Shown here piece by piece: positions 40,201 through 49,031 of a DNA stretch of 64,000 nucleotides. The position numbers and the translations under genes were made by a program. The DNA is from Pseudoxanthomonas sp. GM95. Lineage in GTDB: Bacteria > Pseudomonadota > Gammaproteobacteria > Xanthomonadales > Xanthomonadaceae. Each line of letters starts with the position of its first letter. Position 1 is the stretch's first letter. The DNA lies in contig NZ_FOAX01000001.1 in the NCBI RefSeq assembly GCF_900109775.1, positions 1,302,001-1,366,000 on the forward strand, in the 5' to 3' direction. Below the pieces are notes generated by a model. That model was given only the letters and a program-made list of their open reading frames with translations, was not told the DNA's origin and ran no database searches.

Positions 40201-42336
40201 GATGTGGTGCGCCATGACCTGGACGATCCGTATCTGGTAGTGGCCGCCGACAAGGGCACCGCGACGTTCTCCGATATCGCCAACGGCCTGGCCATCGATC
40301 ATGGCTTCTGGCTGGGCGATGCGTTCGCCTCCGGTGGTTCGGTCGGTTACGACCACAAGGGCATGGGCATCACCGCCAAGGGCGCGTGGGAGTCGGTCAA
40401 GCGCCACTTCCGTGCGCTGGGCCGCGATACGCAGACCGAGAATTTCACCGTGGTCGGCGTGGGCGACATGTCCGGCGACGTGTTCGGCAACGGCATGCTG
40501 CTGTCCGAGCACATCCAGCTGGTGGCCGCGTTCGACCATCGCCACATCTTCCTTGATCCGTCGCCGGATGCAGCCAGGTCGTTCGCCGAGCGCGCGCGGA
40601 TGTTCAAGTTGCCGCGATCGAGCTGGGCTGATTACGACGCCAAGCTGATCTCGGCCGGCGGCGGCATCTACCCGCGCACCCTCAAGACGATTACGATCAC
40701 CCCGCAGGTGCGCGCGGTGCTGGGCCTGGATGAGAAGGTGGCCACGCTGTCGCCGACCGAACTGCTGACCGCCATCCTCAAGGCGCCGGTGGACCTGTTG
40801 TGGAACGGCGGCATCGGCACCTACGTCAAATCCTCGGCCGAATCGCATGCCGATGTCGGCGATCGCGCCAACAACGCGCTGCGCGTCAACGGCCGCGACC
40901 TGCGCTGCAAGGTGGTGGGCGAGGGCGGCAACCTGGGCCTGACCCAGCTGGGCCGCATCGAGGCGGCGCTGAGCAGCGGCGTGCTGCTCAACACCGACTT
41001 CATCGACAACTCGGCCGGCGTGGACACCTCGGACCACGAGGTCAACATCAAGATCCTGCTCGACGGCGTGGTGCAGCAGAAGAAGCTGGCCGAAAAGGCC
41101 CGCAACACCCTGCTGGCCAGCATGACCGATGAAGTCGGCCAGCTGGTGCTCAACGACAACTACCGCCAGAACCAGGCGCTGAGCCTGATGGAACGCATGA
41201 GCGTGCCGCGCCTGGGCTCCAAGCAGCACTTCGTGCAGGTGCTGGAATCGCGCGGCCTGCTGGACCGGCAGATCGAATACCTGCCTTCCGATGCCGAGTT
41301 CGCCGAGCGCAAGGCGCGTGGCCTGGGCCTGACCCGTCCGGAGCTGTCGGTGCTGCTGTCGTATTCCAAGCTGGTGGCGTTCGCCGAGCTGCTGGAAACC
41401 GATATCCCTGAAGATCCGTACCTGTCCAAGGAGCTGCAGCGCTACTTCCCGCAGCCGCTGCAGGCCAAGTACGCCGGGCAGATGGAGAAGCATCGCCTGA
41501 AGCGCGAAATCATCGCCACGGCGGTGACCAATTCCACCATCAACCGCATGGGCGCGACCTTCCTGATGCGCATGCAGGAAGACACCGGCCGCGGCATCGG
41601 TGAGGTCGCCAAGGCTTACACCATCACCCGCGAAACGCTGGACGCACGTGCGCTGTGGACCCAGATCGACGCGCTGGATGGCCAGGTCGCCGAGTCGGTG
41701 CAGATCGACGCCCTGCAGGTGATCTGGAACCTGCAGCGCGGCTTCACCCGTTGGCTGCTGACCCGTCCGGGTGCGATCCCGGCGATCGCCACCGCGGTGG
41801 AGCGCTATCACGACGGCTTCAACGACATCCGCGCGGCCGATGGCGTGCTGCCCGATTCGCTGCGCCCGGCCTACGAGGCCAAGCTGGCCGACTGGATCGC
41901 CAAGGGCGTGCCCGACGCGTTGGCCGGCCAGCTGGCCGCGCTGCCGTACCTGGAGCCGTCGGCGGACATCATCGAGTTGGCGCGCGAACGCAAGCTCTCG
42001 CCGGTGGCGGTGTCCAAGGTCTATTACCGCCTGGGCGATGCGCTGCACCTGCCGTGGCTGCTGACCCAGATCGATGCGTTGCAGGTCGATGGCCGCTGGC
42101 ACGCCGTGGCCCGTGGCGTGCTGCGCGACGAGCTGCAGGCCCACCTGCGGGCGCTGACCCTGCAGGCGCTGGCCCTGCCGGGCGATAACGCCGAAGCCAA
42201 GGTCGCCCGCTGGCTGCAGCGCGACGATGCGGCGTTGCGTTTCACCCTGTCGATGCTGGACGAGGTCGCCGCGCAGAAGACCCTGGATTACCCGACGGCC
42301 TCGGTCGCGGTGCAGCGCCTGTCGCAGCTGACGTAA
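37252..42336 (+). CDS. gdhB: NAD-specific glutamate dehydrogenase, large (about 180 kDa) type
   Basis: 1694 aa catabolic enzyme deaminating glutamate to 2-oxoglutarate with NAD. Long N-terminal ACT-like regulatory region (about 70-600), then the catalytic core with [20 protein letters not shown] and the substrate-lysine motif [12 protein letters not shown] near 935, the nucleotide-binding region [17 protein letters not shown], and a long C-terminal helical region. Residues 1 to about 65 are a Lys/Ala/Thr/Gly-rich extension that is unlikely to be folded. The ATG at 37252 is used because an earlier in-frame ATG lies before a run of Cys/Asp residues atypical of the family; neither has a clear ribosome binding site. 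TACAAT at 37213 may be a -10. The symbol follows Pseudomonas use. Confidence 0.95.
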   Translation: [1694 protein letters not shown]

Positions 42337-42368
42337 GCACGTCAGTTCGCGCAGCGGTTTGAAGGACC

Positions 42369-42400
42369 GGGCAGGGCGACAGCGCCTTGCCCCGTTTTTT
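42369..42400 (+). terminator. Intrinsic terminator after glutamate dehydrogenase
   Basis: A 10-bp stem (one G-T pair) with a 4-base loop at 42369-42392 is followed by CG and six T. It separates the dehydrogenase from nadK. Confidence 0.8.
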
Positions 42401-42449
42401 CATGGGCCACGGTCACGTTTGCCGCACACGCCGCGCTATCCTTCGCCGC

Positions 42450-43217
42450 ATGACGTCTCCCCGCCTTGCCTTCCTGGCCAGTTCCGCCGAATCGGCGCAG
42501 CAGGCCCTCGCCAAACTCGCCGCCCGTTACGGCCATCACGCGCCGGCCGATGCCGACATCGTGGTGGCGCTTGGCGGCGACGGCTTCATGCTGCAGACCC
42601 TGCATCGCCACGGGCAGCTGGGTAAGCCGGTGTTCGGGATGAAGCTGGGCACGGTGGGCTTCCTGATGAACCACCATCGCGAGGACGGACTGCTGGAGCG
42701 CATCGCCGCGGCCGAGCCGGCGACGTTGCGTCCACTGGAAATGACCGCGCAGACCGAGTCGGGCATCGAGGTGCAATCGCTGGCCTACAACGAGGTCTCG
42801 CTGCTGCGCCAGACCCGCCAGGCCGCGCAGATGAGCATCGACCTCAACGGCCAGACCCGCGTCGAGGAAATGATCGGCGATGGCGTGCTGGTGGCCACGC
42901 CGGCCGGCAGCACTGCCTACAACTACTCCGCGCACGGGCCGATCCTGCCGCTGGGCAGCAACACGATTGCCTTGACGCCGATTGCCCCGTACCGCCCGCG
43001 TCGCTGGCGCGGCGCGATCCTCAAGGCGAGCACCGAGGTCACCTTCCGCGTGCTGGACCCGCACAAGCGGCCGGTCAGCGCCACGGCTGATTCGCACGAG
43101 TTCCGCGACGTGACCGAGGTGACCATCCGCGAATCGCGCGACCGCACCGTGACCTTGCTGTTCGACCCGGAGCACAACCTGGAAGAACGCATCTTCAGCG
43201 AACAGTTCGTGGTCTGA
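42450..43217 (+). CDS. nadK: NAD kinase
   Basis: 255 aa. It phosphorylates NAD to NADP. Motifs are the GGDG signature in [48 protein letters not shown] and [12 protein letters not shown]. The length is at the short end for bacterial NadK, as in Xanthomonas relatives, because the N-terminal segment is brief. The ATG at 42450 starts the first beta strand ([11 protein letters not shown]); an upstream in-frame ATG overlaps the terminator. It is followed after 4 bases by a nucleotidase gene. Confidence 0.95.
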   Translation: MTSPRLAFLASSAESAQQALAKLAARYGHHAPADADIVVALGGDGFMLQTLHRHGQLGKPVFGMKLGTVGFLMNHHREDGLLERIAAAEPATLRPLEMTAQTESGIEVQSLAYNEVSLLRQTRQAAQMSIDLNGQTRVEEMIGDGVLVATPAGSTAYNYSAHGPILPLGSNTIALTPIAPYRPRRWRGAILKASTEVTFRVLDPHKRPVSATADSHEFRDVTEVTIRESRDRTVTLLFDPEHNLEERIFSEQFVV

Positions 43218-43221
43218 CGCC

Positions 43222-44172
43222 ATGGCCGACAACACGCCCCGCCTACTCACCGTCGCGGTCACCTCGCGCGCCCTGTTCGACCTGGAAGAAAGCCACGCGC
43301 TGTGGGAAGCGCAGGGGCTGGAAGCCTATGCCGCCTACCAGCGCGCCCACGAGGACGACGTGCTTGCGCCGGGCGTGGCCTTCACCGTCGTGCGCAAGCT
43401 GCTGGCCCTCAACGTCGGCGCGCCGGAAGACCAGCCGCGCGTGGAAGTGATCCTGCTGTCGCGTAACTCGGCCGACACCGGCCTGCGCATCTTCAATTCG
43501 ATCCAGCACTACGGGCTGGACATCGTCCGCGCCACCTTCACCTCGGGCGAGGCGACCTGGCCGTACGTCAAGCCGTTCGGCACGGATTTGTTCCTGTCGG
43601 CCAATCCGGACTCGGTGCGCAGCGCGCTGGGCCACGGCATCGCCGCGGCTACGATCCTGCCCAAGACGCCGGGCGAGCGCGCCGAGGAAGCGGCCGCCGC
43701 CGCCGGCGAACTGCCGGCCGGTCGCCTGTCCACGCAGCTGCGGATCGCCTTCGACGGTGACGCGGTGATCTTCGGCGACGAGAGCGAGCGCATCTCGCGC
43801 GAGCAGGGCGTGGAAGCCTTTGGCCTGCACGAGCGCGAGAAAGCACGAGAGCTGCTCTCGGGCGGACCGTTCCGCAATTTCCTGTCCGCGCTGCATCAGC
43901 TGCAGGCTGTGTTTCCGCCGGGCGAAAGCGCGCCGATCCGCACCGCGCTGGTCACCGCGCGTTCGGCACCGGCGCATGAGCGCGTGATCCGCACGCTGCG
44001 TGAGTGGGGCGTGCGACTGGACGAAGCGCTGTTCCTCGGTGGCCGCCACAAGGGGCCGTTCCTGGCCGCGTTCGGCGCGGACATCTTCTTCGACGACTCC
44101 CAGCACAACATCGACAGCGCGCGCACGCATACCGCCGCCGGGCATGTGCCGCATGGGGTGGCGAACGAGTAG
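43222..44172 (+). CDS. 5'-nucleotidase (cytosolic, PF06189 type)
   Basis: 316 aa. The family landmarks are the N-terminal LTVAVTSRALFDLEESH, with TSRALFDLEE replacing the usual HAD motif I, VVRKLLALN, VEVILLSRNSADTGLRIFNS, RIAFDGDAVIFGDESER and the C-terminal HKGPFLAAFGADIFFDDSQ. Members dephosphorylate nucleoside monophosphates. It starts 4 bases after nadK, so the two share a transcript; both act on nucleotide pools (NAD and NMP), but a joint function is inference. No signal peptide. Confidence 0.88.
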   Translation: MADNTPRLLTVAVTSRALFDLEESHALWEAQGLEAYAAYQRAHEDDVLAPGVAFTVVRKLLALNVGAPEDQPRVEVILLSRNSADTGLRIFNSIQHYGLDIVRATFTSGEATWPYVKPFGTDLFLSANPDSVRSALGHGIAAATILPKTPGERAEEAAAAAGELPAGRLSTQLRIAFDGDAVIFGDESERISREQGVEAFGLHEREKARELLSGGPFRNFLSALHQLQAVFPPGESAPIRTALVTARSAPAHERVIRTLREWGVRLDEALFLGGRHKGPFLAAFGADIFFDDSQHNIDSARTHTAAGHVPHGVANE

Positions 44173-44252
44173 CTGGGCAATCTCCGCATCGTGCGGACTG
44201 CATCGCAAGGTGTGCCAGGCCGGCGATGGTTTGAACCCCAGGGGAACCGGGC

Positions 44253-44759
44253 ATGGATCTTTCAGCGGCCAAAGCCGATATCACCACGCTGGCCGTCGAT
44301 GCCATCGTCAATGCAGCGAATAGCTCGTTGCTGGGCGGTGGCGGCGTGGATGGCGCCATCCATCGCGCGGCCGGTCCTGAGCTTGTCCACGAATGCAGAT
44401 TGCTTGGTGGCTGCAACACCGGTCAGGCCAAGGCCACCAAGGGATATCGGCTGCTCGCCAGGCACATTATTCATACCGTTGGGCCGGTCTGGCGCGGCGG
44501 TGACGCGGACGAGCCCGCGCTGCTGGCGGCGTGTTATGCCAATGCGCTCCTGATTGCAGAGACGCTCGGTGCGCGCAGCGTGGCTTTCCCGGGCATCAGC
44601 ACCGGCATCTATGGGTTTCCCAAACCGCAGGCAGCCCGCATCGCCATCGAGACGGTCGTGGCGCATCCAGCGGTGACCGTCGAGCGCGTCGTCTTCTGTT
44701 GTTTCAGCGCGGAGGATCTCGCGCTTTATCAGGCGATGCTGGCGGAGTGCGGTCGTTGA
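44253..44759 (+). CDS. Macrodomain protein (O-acetyl-ADP-ribose deacetylase type)
   Basis: 168 aa consisting of one macrodomain. [39 protein letters not shown] and [17 protein letters not shown] are the ADP-ribose-binding loops found in YmdB/MacroD-like deacetylases, including the Asn and Asp of the active site. Such enzymes remove acetyl from O-acetyl-ADP-ribose or mono-ADP-ribose from proteins. AGGGGA lies before the ATG. Codon use is a little less GC-biased than in its neighbours. No ADP-ribosyltransferase or sirtuin gene is adjacent, so it stands alone. It may be part of the nadK-nucleotidase transcript, 80 bases upstream. Confidence 0.9.
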   Translation: MDLSAAKADITTLAVDAIVNAANSSLLGGGGVDGAIHRAAGPELVHECRLLGGCNTGQAKATKGYRLLARHIIHTVGPVWRGGDADEPALLAACYANALLIAETLGARSVAFPGISTGIYGFPKPQAARIAIETVVAHPAVTVERVVFCCFSAEDLALYQAMLAECGR

Positions 44760-44795
44760 ATCAGATGCGGCTTCGCGGGCAGGCTTTGTCGCGCT

Positions 44796-45335
44796 TCAGC
44801 GCGGCAACTGAATATCCGTCAGCTTCCACACGATACCCTGACGCTCGAGCACGAACGTCATCGGTTCGCCGCCGTCGCTGACGGTGCTGGTCGCGGTGAA
44901 GCGCGATAGCGAGGTGTAGCGGCCTTCGGCCTGCTTGAGCGGTTCGGCCGGGCGCGGGGCGCCGTAGGTATCGCCGTTGGCGGTGTCGCCGGTCGCGCGC
45001 TTCCACACCGAGCGGCCCTGCAGGATCGCGGCGATGCCGGTGGGCGTGACCATCGCGTCCACGCCGATGCCGGCGGCGCCTCCGGCCAGCGACAACGCAA
45101 TCGAGCCCAGGAAGCTCGACTGCGCCTCCATGCCGGCCGCGCGCACGATCCGATCCTGCAGCTGCGCGCGTAGGTTGACGCGCAGCGTGGCAAAGTCGAC
45201 GTAGCGTTCCAGCTTGCCGGTGTCCTGTTCGGCCAGGGCGCGCTGGATGCCGTGGATGGCGATGTACGGCCCGGCCGCGACGAAACCGCCGAGGGCCAGC
45301 AGCAGGACGATCACCAGGGCGAGCCACTTCTTCAT
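44796..45335 (-). CDS. DUF2939-family secreted or membrane-anchored protein
   Basis: 179 aa. MKKWLALVIVLLLALGGFVA is an uncleaved anchor or signal, followed by AAGPYIAIHGIQRALAEQD, the opening block of DUF2939 proteins in which a stretch like DFxxLRxNL follows (here YVDFATLRVNLRAQL). The function of the family is unknown. The ATG at 45335 is preceded by GGGAGACC. It is 13 bases downstream of the DUF2461 gene on the same strand. A hydrophobic patch around residues 75-100 (SIALSLAGGAAGIGVDAMV) could be a second membrane-associated helix. Confidence 0.75.
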   Translation of the reverse strand: MKKWLALVIVLLLALGGFVAAGPYIAIHGIQRALAEQDTGKLERYVDFATLRVNLRAQLQDRIVRAAGMEAQSSFLGSIALSLAGGAAGIGVDAMVTPTGIAAILQGRSVWKRATGDTANGDTYGAPRPAEPLKQAEGRYTSLSRFTATSTVSDGGEPMTFVLERQGIVWKLTDIQLPR

Positions 45336-45348
45336 CGCGGTCTCCCAC

Positions 45349-46035
45349 TCAGAATTCCAGGTCCAGCGCCGCGCACAGGTAATCGACAAAGGGCCCAAGT
45401 GCGGCGAAATCGGCCGCCAGGGTCTGGCGCAGCTTCGGGCCGGCCATCGTGGCATCGTCCAGCGCCCGCCAGCAGACGAAGTTCTTGTGCTTGAGGTCGT
45501 CGATGAATTCGAAATCGGCGGGGAAGCCGCGTGGCGGCCGGCTTAGCATCTCGGCCTCTTCGAAATCGAATTTCTTGCGGAATGCCGGTGCGTGCGCGGC
45601 CGCTTTCCACGTCATCGGATTGTCGAAGATGAACTGGCGCAGCTTGCGCAGCGTGTCGGCTTCCGGATGCCATAAACCTGCGCCGACGAAGCTCTCGCCC
45701 GGCTGCAGGTGAATGTAGAAAGACGGCGCAGGCACCTGCTTGCGCCGCTCGTGGTACAGGCGCGCGCCCTGCCACAGCTTGTACGGCGACTTGTCGTTGG
45801 AGAAACGCGCATCGCGATAGATGCGGAACAGCGAGCCGCCCACTGTCTTGGGGTCCGAACGGAACTTATCGCTCACCGCCAGCAGGTCCGGCTGCAGATC
45901 GGTCAACAGCTGTAGGAACGGCTGGCGCACGTGGTCTTCATACTTGGCCTTGTTGGCGTTGAACCAGGTCTTGTCGTTGTGACGCGCCAGCGCCTTGAGG
46001 AACTTGAAGCTGGCGTCGGAAAAGTAGGTGGCCAT
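45349..46035 (-). CDS. DUF2461-family protein (TIGR02453)
   Basis: 228 aa conserved cytosolic protein. The typical start TYFSDASFKFLKALARHNDK and WFNANKAKYEDHV, then GGSLFRIYRDARFSNDKSPY, the YIHLQPGESFVGAGLW segment and the C-terminal KNFVCWRALDD are all family blocks. The biochemical activity is not known. It starts at an ATG at 46035, 67 bases downstream of sbcB, and is followed by the DUF2939 gene, so the three may form one unit. Confidence 0.85.
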   Translation of the reverse strand: MATYFSDASFKFLKALARHNDKTWFNANKAKYEDHVRQPFLQLLTDLQPDLLAVSDKFRSDPKTVGGSLFRIYRDARFSNDKSPYKLWQGARLYHERRKQVPAPSFYIHLQPGESFVGAGLWHPEADTLRKLRQFIFDNPMTWKAAAHAPAFRKKFDFEEAEMLSRPPRGFPADFEFIDDLKHKNFVCWRALDDATMAGPKLRQTLAADFAALGPFVDYLCAALDLEF

Positions 46036-46102
46036 GCAGCGGTCGGTCTTGGTCGGTTGGGGGCAGGATGCACGCAGGCGCGGCAAGCGCGCGTGGATGC
46101 GC

Positions 46103-47545
46103 TCAGAGCGTGGACTGCAGGGTGCGGCCGTGGGCTTCGAGCTGGTCCAGCAGCACCAGCTTGCTGCCGTCGTCGGCGTGTTGCGCGCGCAGCGCGGCGA
46201 TCTCGCCGAAGAAACTGTCGAAGCCGTATTCGGAGACCTGCGTGCCCGGCGCCAGGCGCTGGCGGCGGTAGTCGTCCCAGCGCGCCTGTTCGTCGGCCTC
46301 CAGCGTGCCCGCCCAGTTGCGCGCGCGATAGCGGAACAGCAGTTCGTCCAGGCGCGGATCCTTGAAGCCGAACGCGCGCTCGCGCAGCGCCTCGGGCGGC
46401 GTGGTGCGTACCTCGGTGAGCTTGCGCTTGTCGCCCTCGGCCAGGAAGCCGTCGTAAATCGAGGCATCGGGGTCTGACGGTTCGTGCGCACGCTCGCTGG
46501 CGAAGACCTGCCGTACTTTCTCGGCGACCTGTGGGGCGTACTGGCGCAGCAGCGCGGCGCGGGTTTCGATCGTGGCAGGATCGATACGCAGGCGTTCGAA
46601 GTCGGCCTCGCGCAGGTAATTCCACGGCACCAATGCCGGGCAGCGGTTGAGATGGACTTCCTTGAGCGGCACGCGTCGCACGTCTTCGGGCAGATCGGCG
46701 CGCGGCGTGTAGAGGCGGTCGGCGATGTCCTGCGGATCGAGGTCGAGCAGGGCCTCGGCGGCATCGTCGTCCAGGTCCAGCACGATGATGCGGCTGTCGA
46801 TACGCGGATGGCGCGCCACCGGCAGCACCGGCGCGGCGCACAACCGGCTGGCCGGATAGCGCATCGAGACATGCAGCACCGGCGTCATCGCGGTGGTGTC
46901 CAGTAGGCTGGCGGCATAGCGCTTGTTGCGCAGCTGCAGCGCGTAATCCCACAGCCGCGGCTGTGCGCTGCGCATGGCGCGCGCGATGCCGACGGTGGCG
47001 CGCACGTCGGACATGGCTTCATGCGCATCACCGGTACGCACGTCGTTGGCGATGGCCAGGTGCTCGAGCTTGAAGCTGGTCGCGCCGTCCTCGCGCGTGG
47101 GCCAGTGCACGCCCTCCGGGCGCAGCGCGTGGAACAGCCGCGCGACATCGAGCAGATCCCAGCGGCTGTTGCCGCCGCGCCACTCGCGCTCATAGGGATC
47201 GAAGAAGTTGCGGAACAGCCCGTGACGCACGAACTCATCGTCGAAGCGCAGCGTGTTCCAGCCCAGCGTGCAGGTGTCCGGGCGCGCCATCTCCTCATAG
47301 ATGCGGGCAATGGCATCGCATTCGGGCACGCCTTCGGCCAAGGCATGCTGCGGCGTGATGCCGGTGATCAGCGTCGCCACCGGCGAAGGCAGCAGGTCGT
47401 CGGCCGGCTTGACGTAGAAGGTGACCGGATCCTCGACCGGGTTCAGCGCGGCATCGGTGCGCTGGGCGGCGAACTGCGCGATGCGCGTCCGGCGCGGGTC
47501 CTGGCCGAAGGTCTCAAGGTCGTAGAACAGATAGCTCGCGGGCAT
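46103..47545 (-). CDS. sbcB: Exodeoxyribonuclease I
   Basis: 480 aa 3'-5' single-strand DNA exonuclease acting in recombination and mismatch repair. The DEDDh site begins at LFYDLETFGQDPRRTRIAQF (Asp10, Glu12 region), with TCTLGWNTLRFDDEFVRHGL and HEAMSDVRATVGIAR, where the His precedes the last Asp. The SH3-like and helical C-terminal regions are present (LVPWNYLREADFERLRID, YRARNWAGTL). The ATG at 47545 is preferred over one 16 codons upstream, which adds an unconserved stretch. It is transcribed convergently to nothing here: kmo lies upstream on the same strand 93 bases away. Confidence 0.96.
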   Translation of the reverse strand: MPASYLFYDLETFGQDPRRTRIAQFAAQRTDAALNPVEDPVTFYVKPADDLLPSPVATLITGITPQHALAEGVPECDAIARIYEEMARPDTCTLGWNTLRFDDEFVRHGLFRNFFDPYEREWRGGNSRWDLLDVARLFHALRPEGVHWPTREDGATSFKLEHLAIANDVRTGDAHEAMSDVRATVGIARAMRSAQPRLWDYALQLRNKRYAASLLDTTAMTPVLHVSMRYPASRLCAAPVLPVARHPRIDSRIIVLDLDDDAAEALLDLDPQDIADRLYTPRADLPEDVRRVPLKEVHLNRCPALVPWNYLREADFERLRIDPATIETRAALLRQYAPQVAEKVRQVFASERAHEPSDPDASIYDGFLAEGDKRKLTEVRTTPPEALRERAFGFKDPRLDELLFRYRARNWAGTLEADEQARWDDYRRQRLAPGTQVSEYGFDSFFGEIAALRAQHADDGSKLVLLDQLEAHGRTLQSTL

Positions 47546-47638
47546 GTCGGCGCCGTCGACGAAGGTGCGCCCATTGTAGGGCGCGCGCTGCACTGGGGCT
47601 TTGCGGTCCCGTCTGCGTGACGGGACGGTGGCGTGGCG

Positions 47639-49003
47639 TCAGGCCGCGTCTTCGAGCAGCGGCAGTGCGTCGTGCACGCGCTGGTCCAGCGTGATCCAGT
47701 CGATCGACGCCAGCGTGGTGTGGCCCTGGGTGGCCTCGCGCAGCAGCTTGCGCTGTACCTCGCTGCGTTCCAGCGCCACCGCGTAGGGAATGCGCATGAA
47801 GGTGACCATCGTGTAGTGCGGCACGAAGCGGCCCGGATGGCGCTGCTGCAGCTGCTGTTCCAGCTGGCGCTGCAGCAGGAAATCCGCATCATCCACGCGG
47901 TCGCGCATCTCGGTGTAGTTCTCCAGCGCCATCGCCTGGATCGCGGCGGCGTTGGGTTTGCGCTCGGCCTCGAACGCGGCATAAGCGCTGGTCAGGTCGT
48001 CCTGTGCTTCCAGCTGTGCGGCCAGCGCCACGCAATCCTCGAACGCGCAGTTCATGCCCTGGCCGTGGAAGGGCACCATCGCGTGCGCCGCATCGCCCAG
48101 CAGCACCGCGCGGCCGCCCAGGTGCCAGCGATCCAGGTACAGCGTGCCGAGCAGGCCGGGCGGATGGTGTTCCCAGTCGCGCTCCAGGTTGGGGATCAGT
48201 GGGAGTGCGTCGGCGAAATCGCGCTCGAACAGCGCCCGCGCCTCGTCGCCGCTGCGCACCGTGGCGAAGCTGGTCGGCCCGGTGTTGGGCAGGAACAGGG
48301 TGACGGTGAAGGTGCCTGCGTCGTTGGGCAAGGCGATGCACATATAGTCGCCGCGCGGCCAGATGTGCAGCGCATTGGGCTCGATGCGGAAGCTGCCGTC
48401 CGGCGCCGGCGGGATCTCCAGCTCCTTGTACGAATGACCCAGGAATTCGCCGCGTTCGCCCAGCCAGGTCGCGCGGCTCATCGCCGCCCGCAGCGCGCTG
48501 CCCGCGCCATCGGCGCCGATCAGCGTGTCGAAGCGGATGTCATGCGGCGAATCATCGCGGTCGTCGATGAAGCGCGCATAGCCGGCAGGGAAATCCACCG
48601 TATGCAGGCGCCGGTAGAAATGGATCTTCGCCCCGGCGCCTTCCGCCAGGTTGAGCAGTGTGACGTTGAGGTCGGCGCGGTGGATCGACCAGATCACCTC
48701 GCTGTCGTCGCGGCCGTAGCGCTGCAACTGCTCGCCGCCTTCGAGGAAATGCACCATGCGCCCGCGCATCATCACCGCGCGCGCCATCACCGCGTCTTCG
48801 GCATCGGCCTGGCGCAGCGCATGGCGGCCGCGCTCGGCCAGGGCCAGGTTGATCGAACGGCCCGATTCGTAGCCTTTGACGCGCGGATCGCCGCGACGCT
48901 CGTAGACGGTGACGTTCCAGCCCTTGCGCGAGAGCAGGATGGCCAGCAGGCCGCCGGCCAGGCCGGCGCCGATGATCGTGATGGAGCGCGAGGATGCGTT
49001 CAA
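47639..49003 (-). CDS. kmo: Kynurenine 3-monooxygenase
   Basis: 454 aa FAD hydroxylase converting L-kynurenine to 3-hydroxykynurenine. The FAD motif is SITIIGAGLAGGLLAILLSR; then YERRGDPRVKGYESGRSINL, LIGADGAGSALRAAM and GRAVLLGDAAHAMVPFHGQG with the FAD ribityl-binding Asp. The C-terminal region lacks the strong membrane anchor of eukaryotic enzymes, as in Pseudomonas. It starts at TTG (49003) after GAGGGAAAG; no ATG is suitable. It is the most downstream gene of the minus-strand kynurenine block. Confidence 0.96.
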   Translation of the reverse strand: MNASSRSITIIGAGLAGGLLAILLSRKGWNVTVYERRGDPRVKGYESGRSINLALAERGRHALRQADAEDAVMARAVMMRGRMVHFLEGGEQLQRYGRDDSEVIWSIHRADLNVTLLNLAEGAGAKIHFYRRLHTVDFPAGYARFIDDRDDSPHDIRFDTLIGADGAGSALRAAMSRATWLGERGEFLGHSYKELEIPPAPDGSFRIEPNALHIWPRGDYMCIALPNDAGTFTVTLFLPNTGPTSFATVRSGDEARALFERDFADALPLIPNLERDWEHHPPGLLGTLYLDRWHLGGRAVLLGDAAHAMVPFHGQGMNCAFEDCVALAAQLEAQDDLTSAYAAFEAERKPNAAAIQAMALENYTEMRDRVDDADFLLQRQLEQQLQQRHPGRFVPHYTMVTFMRIPYAVALERSEVQRKLLREATQGHTTLASIDWITLDQRVHDALPLLEDAA

Positions 49004-49031
49004 TGTGCAGCTTTCCCTCGGAAACTAAGGA

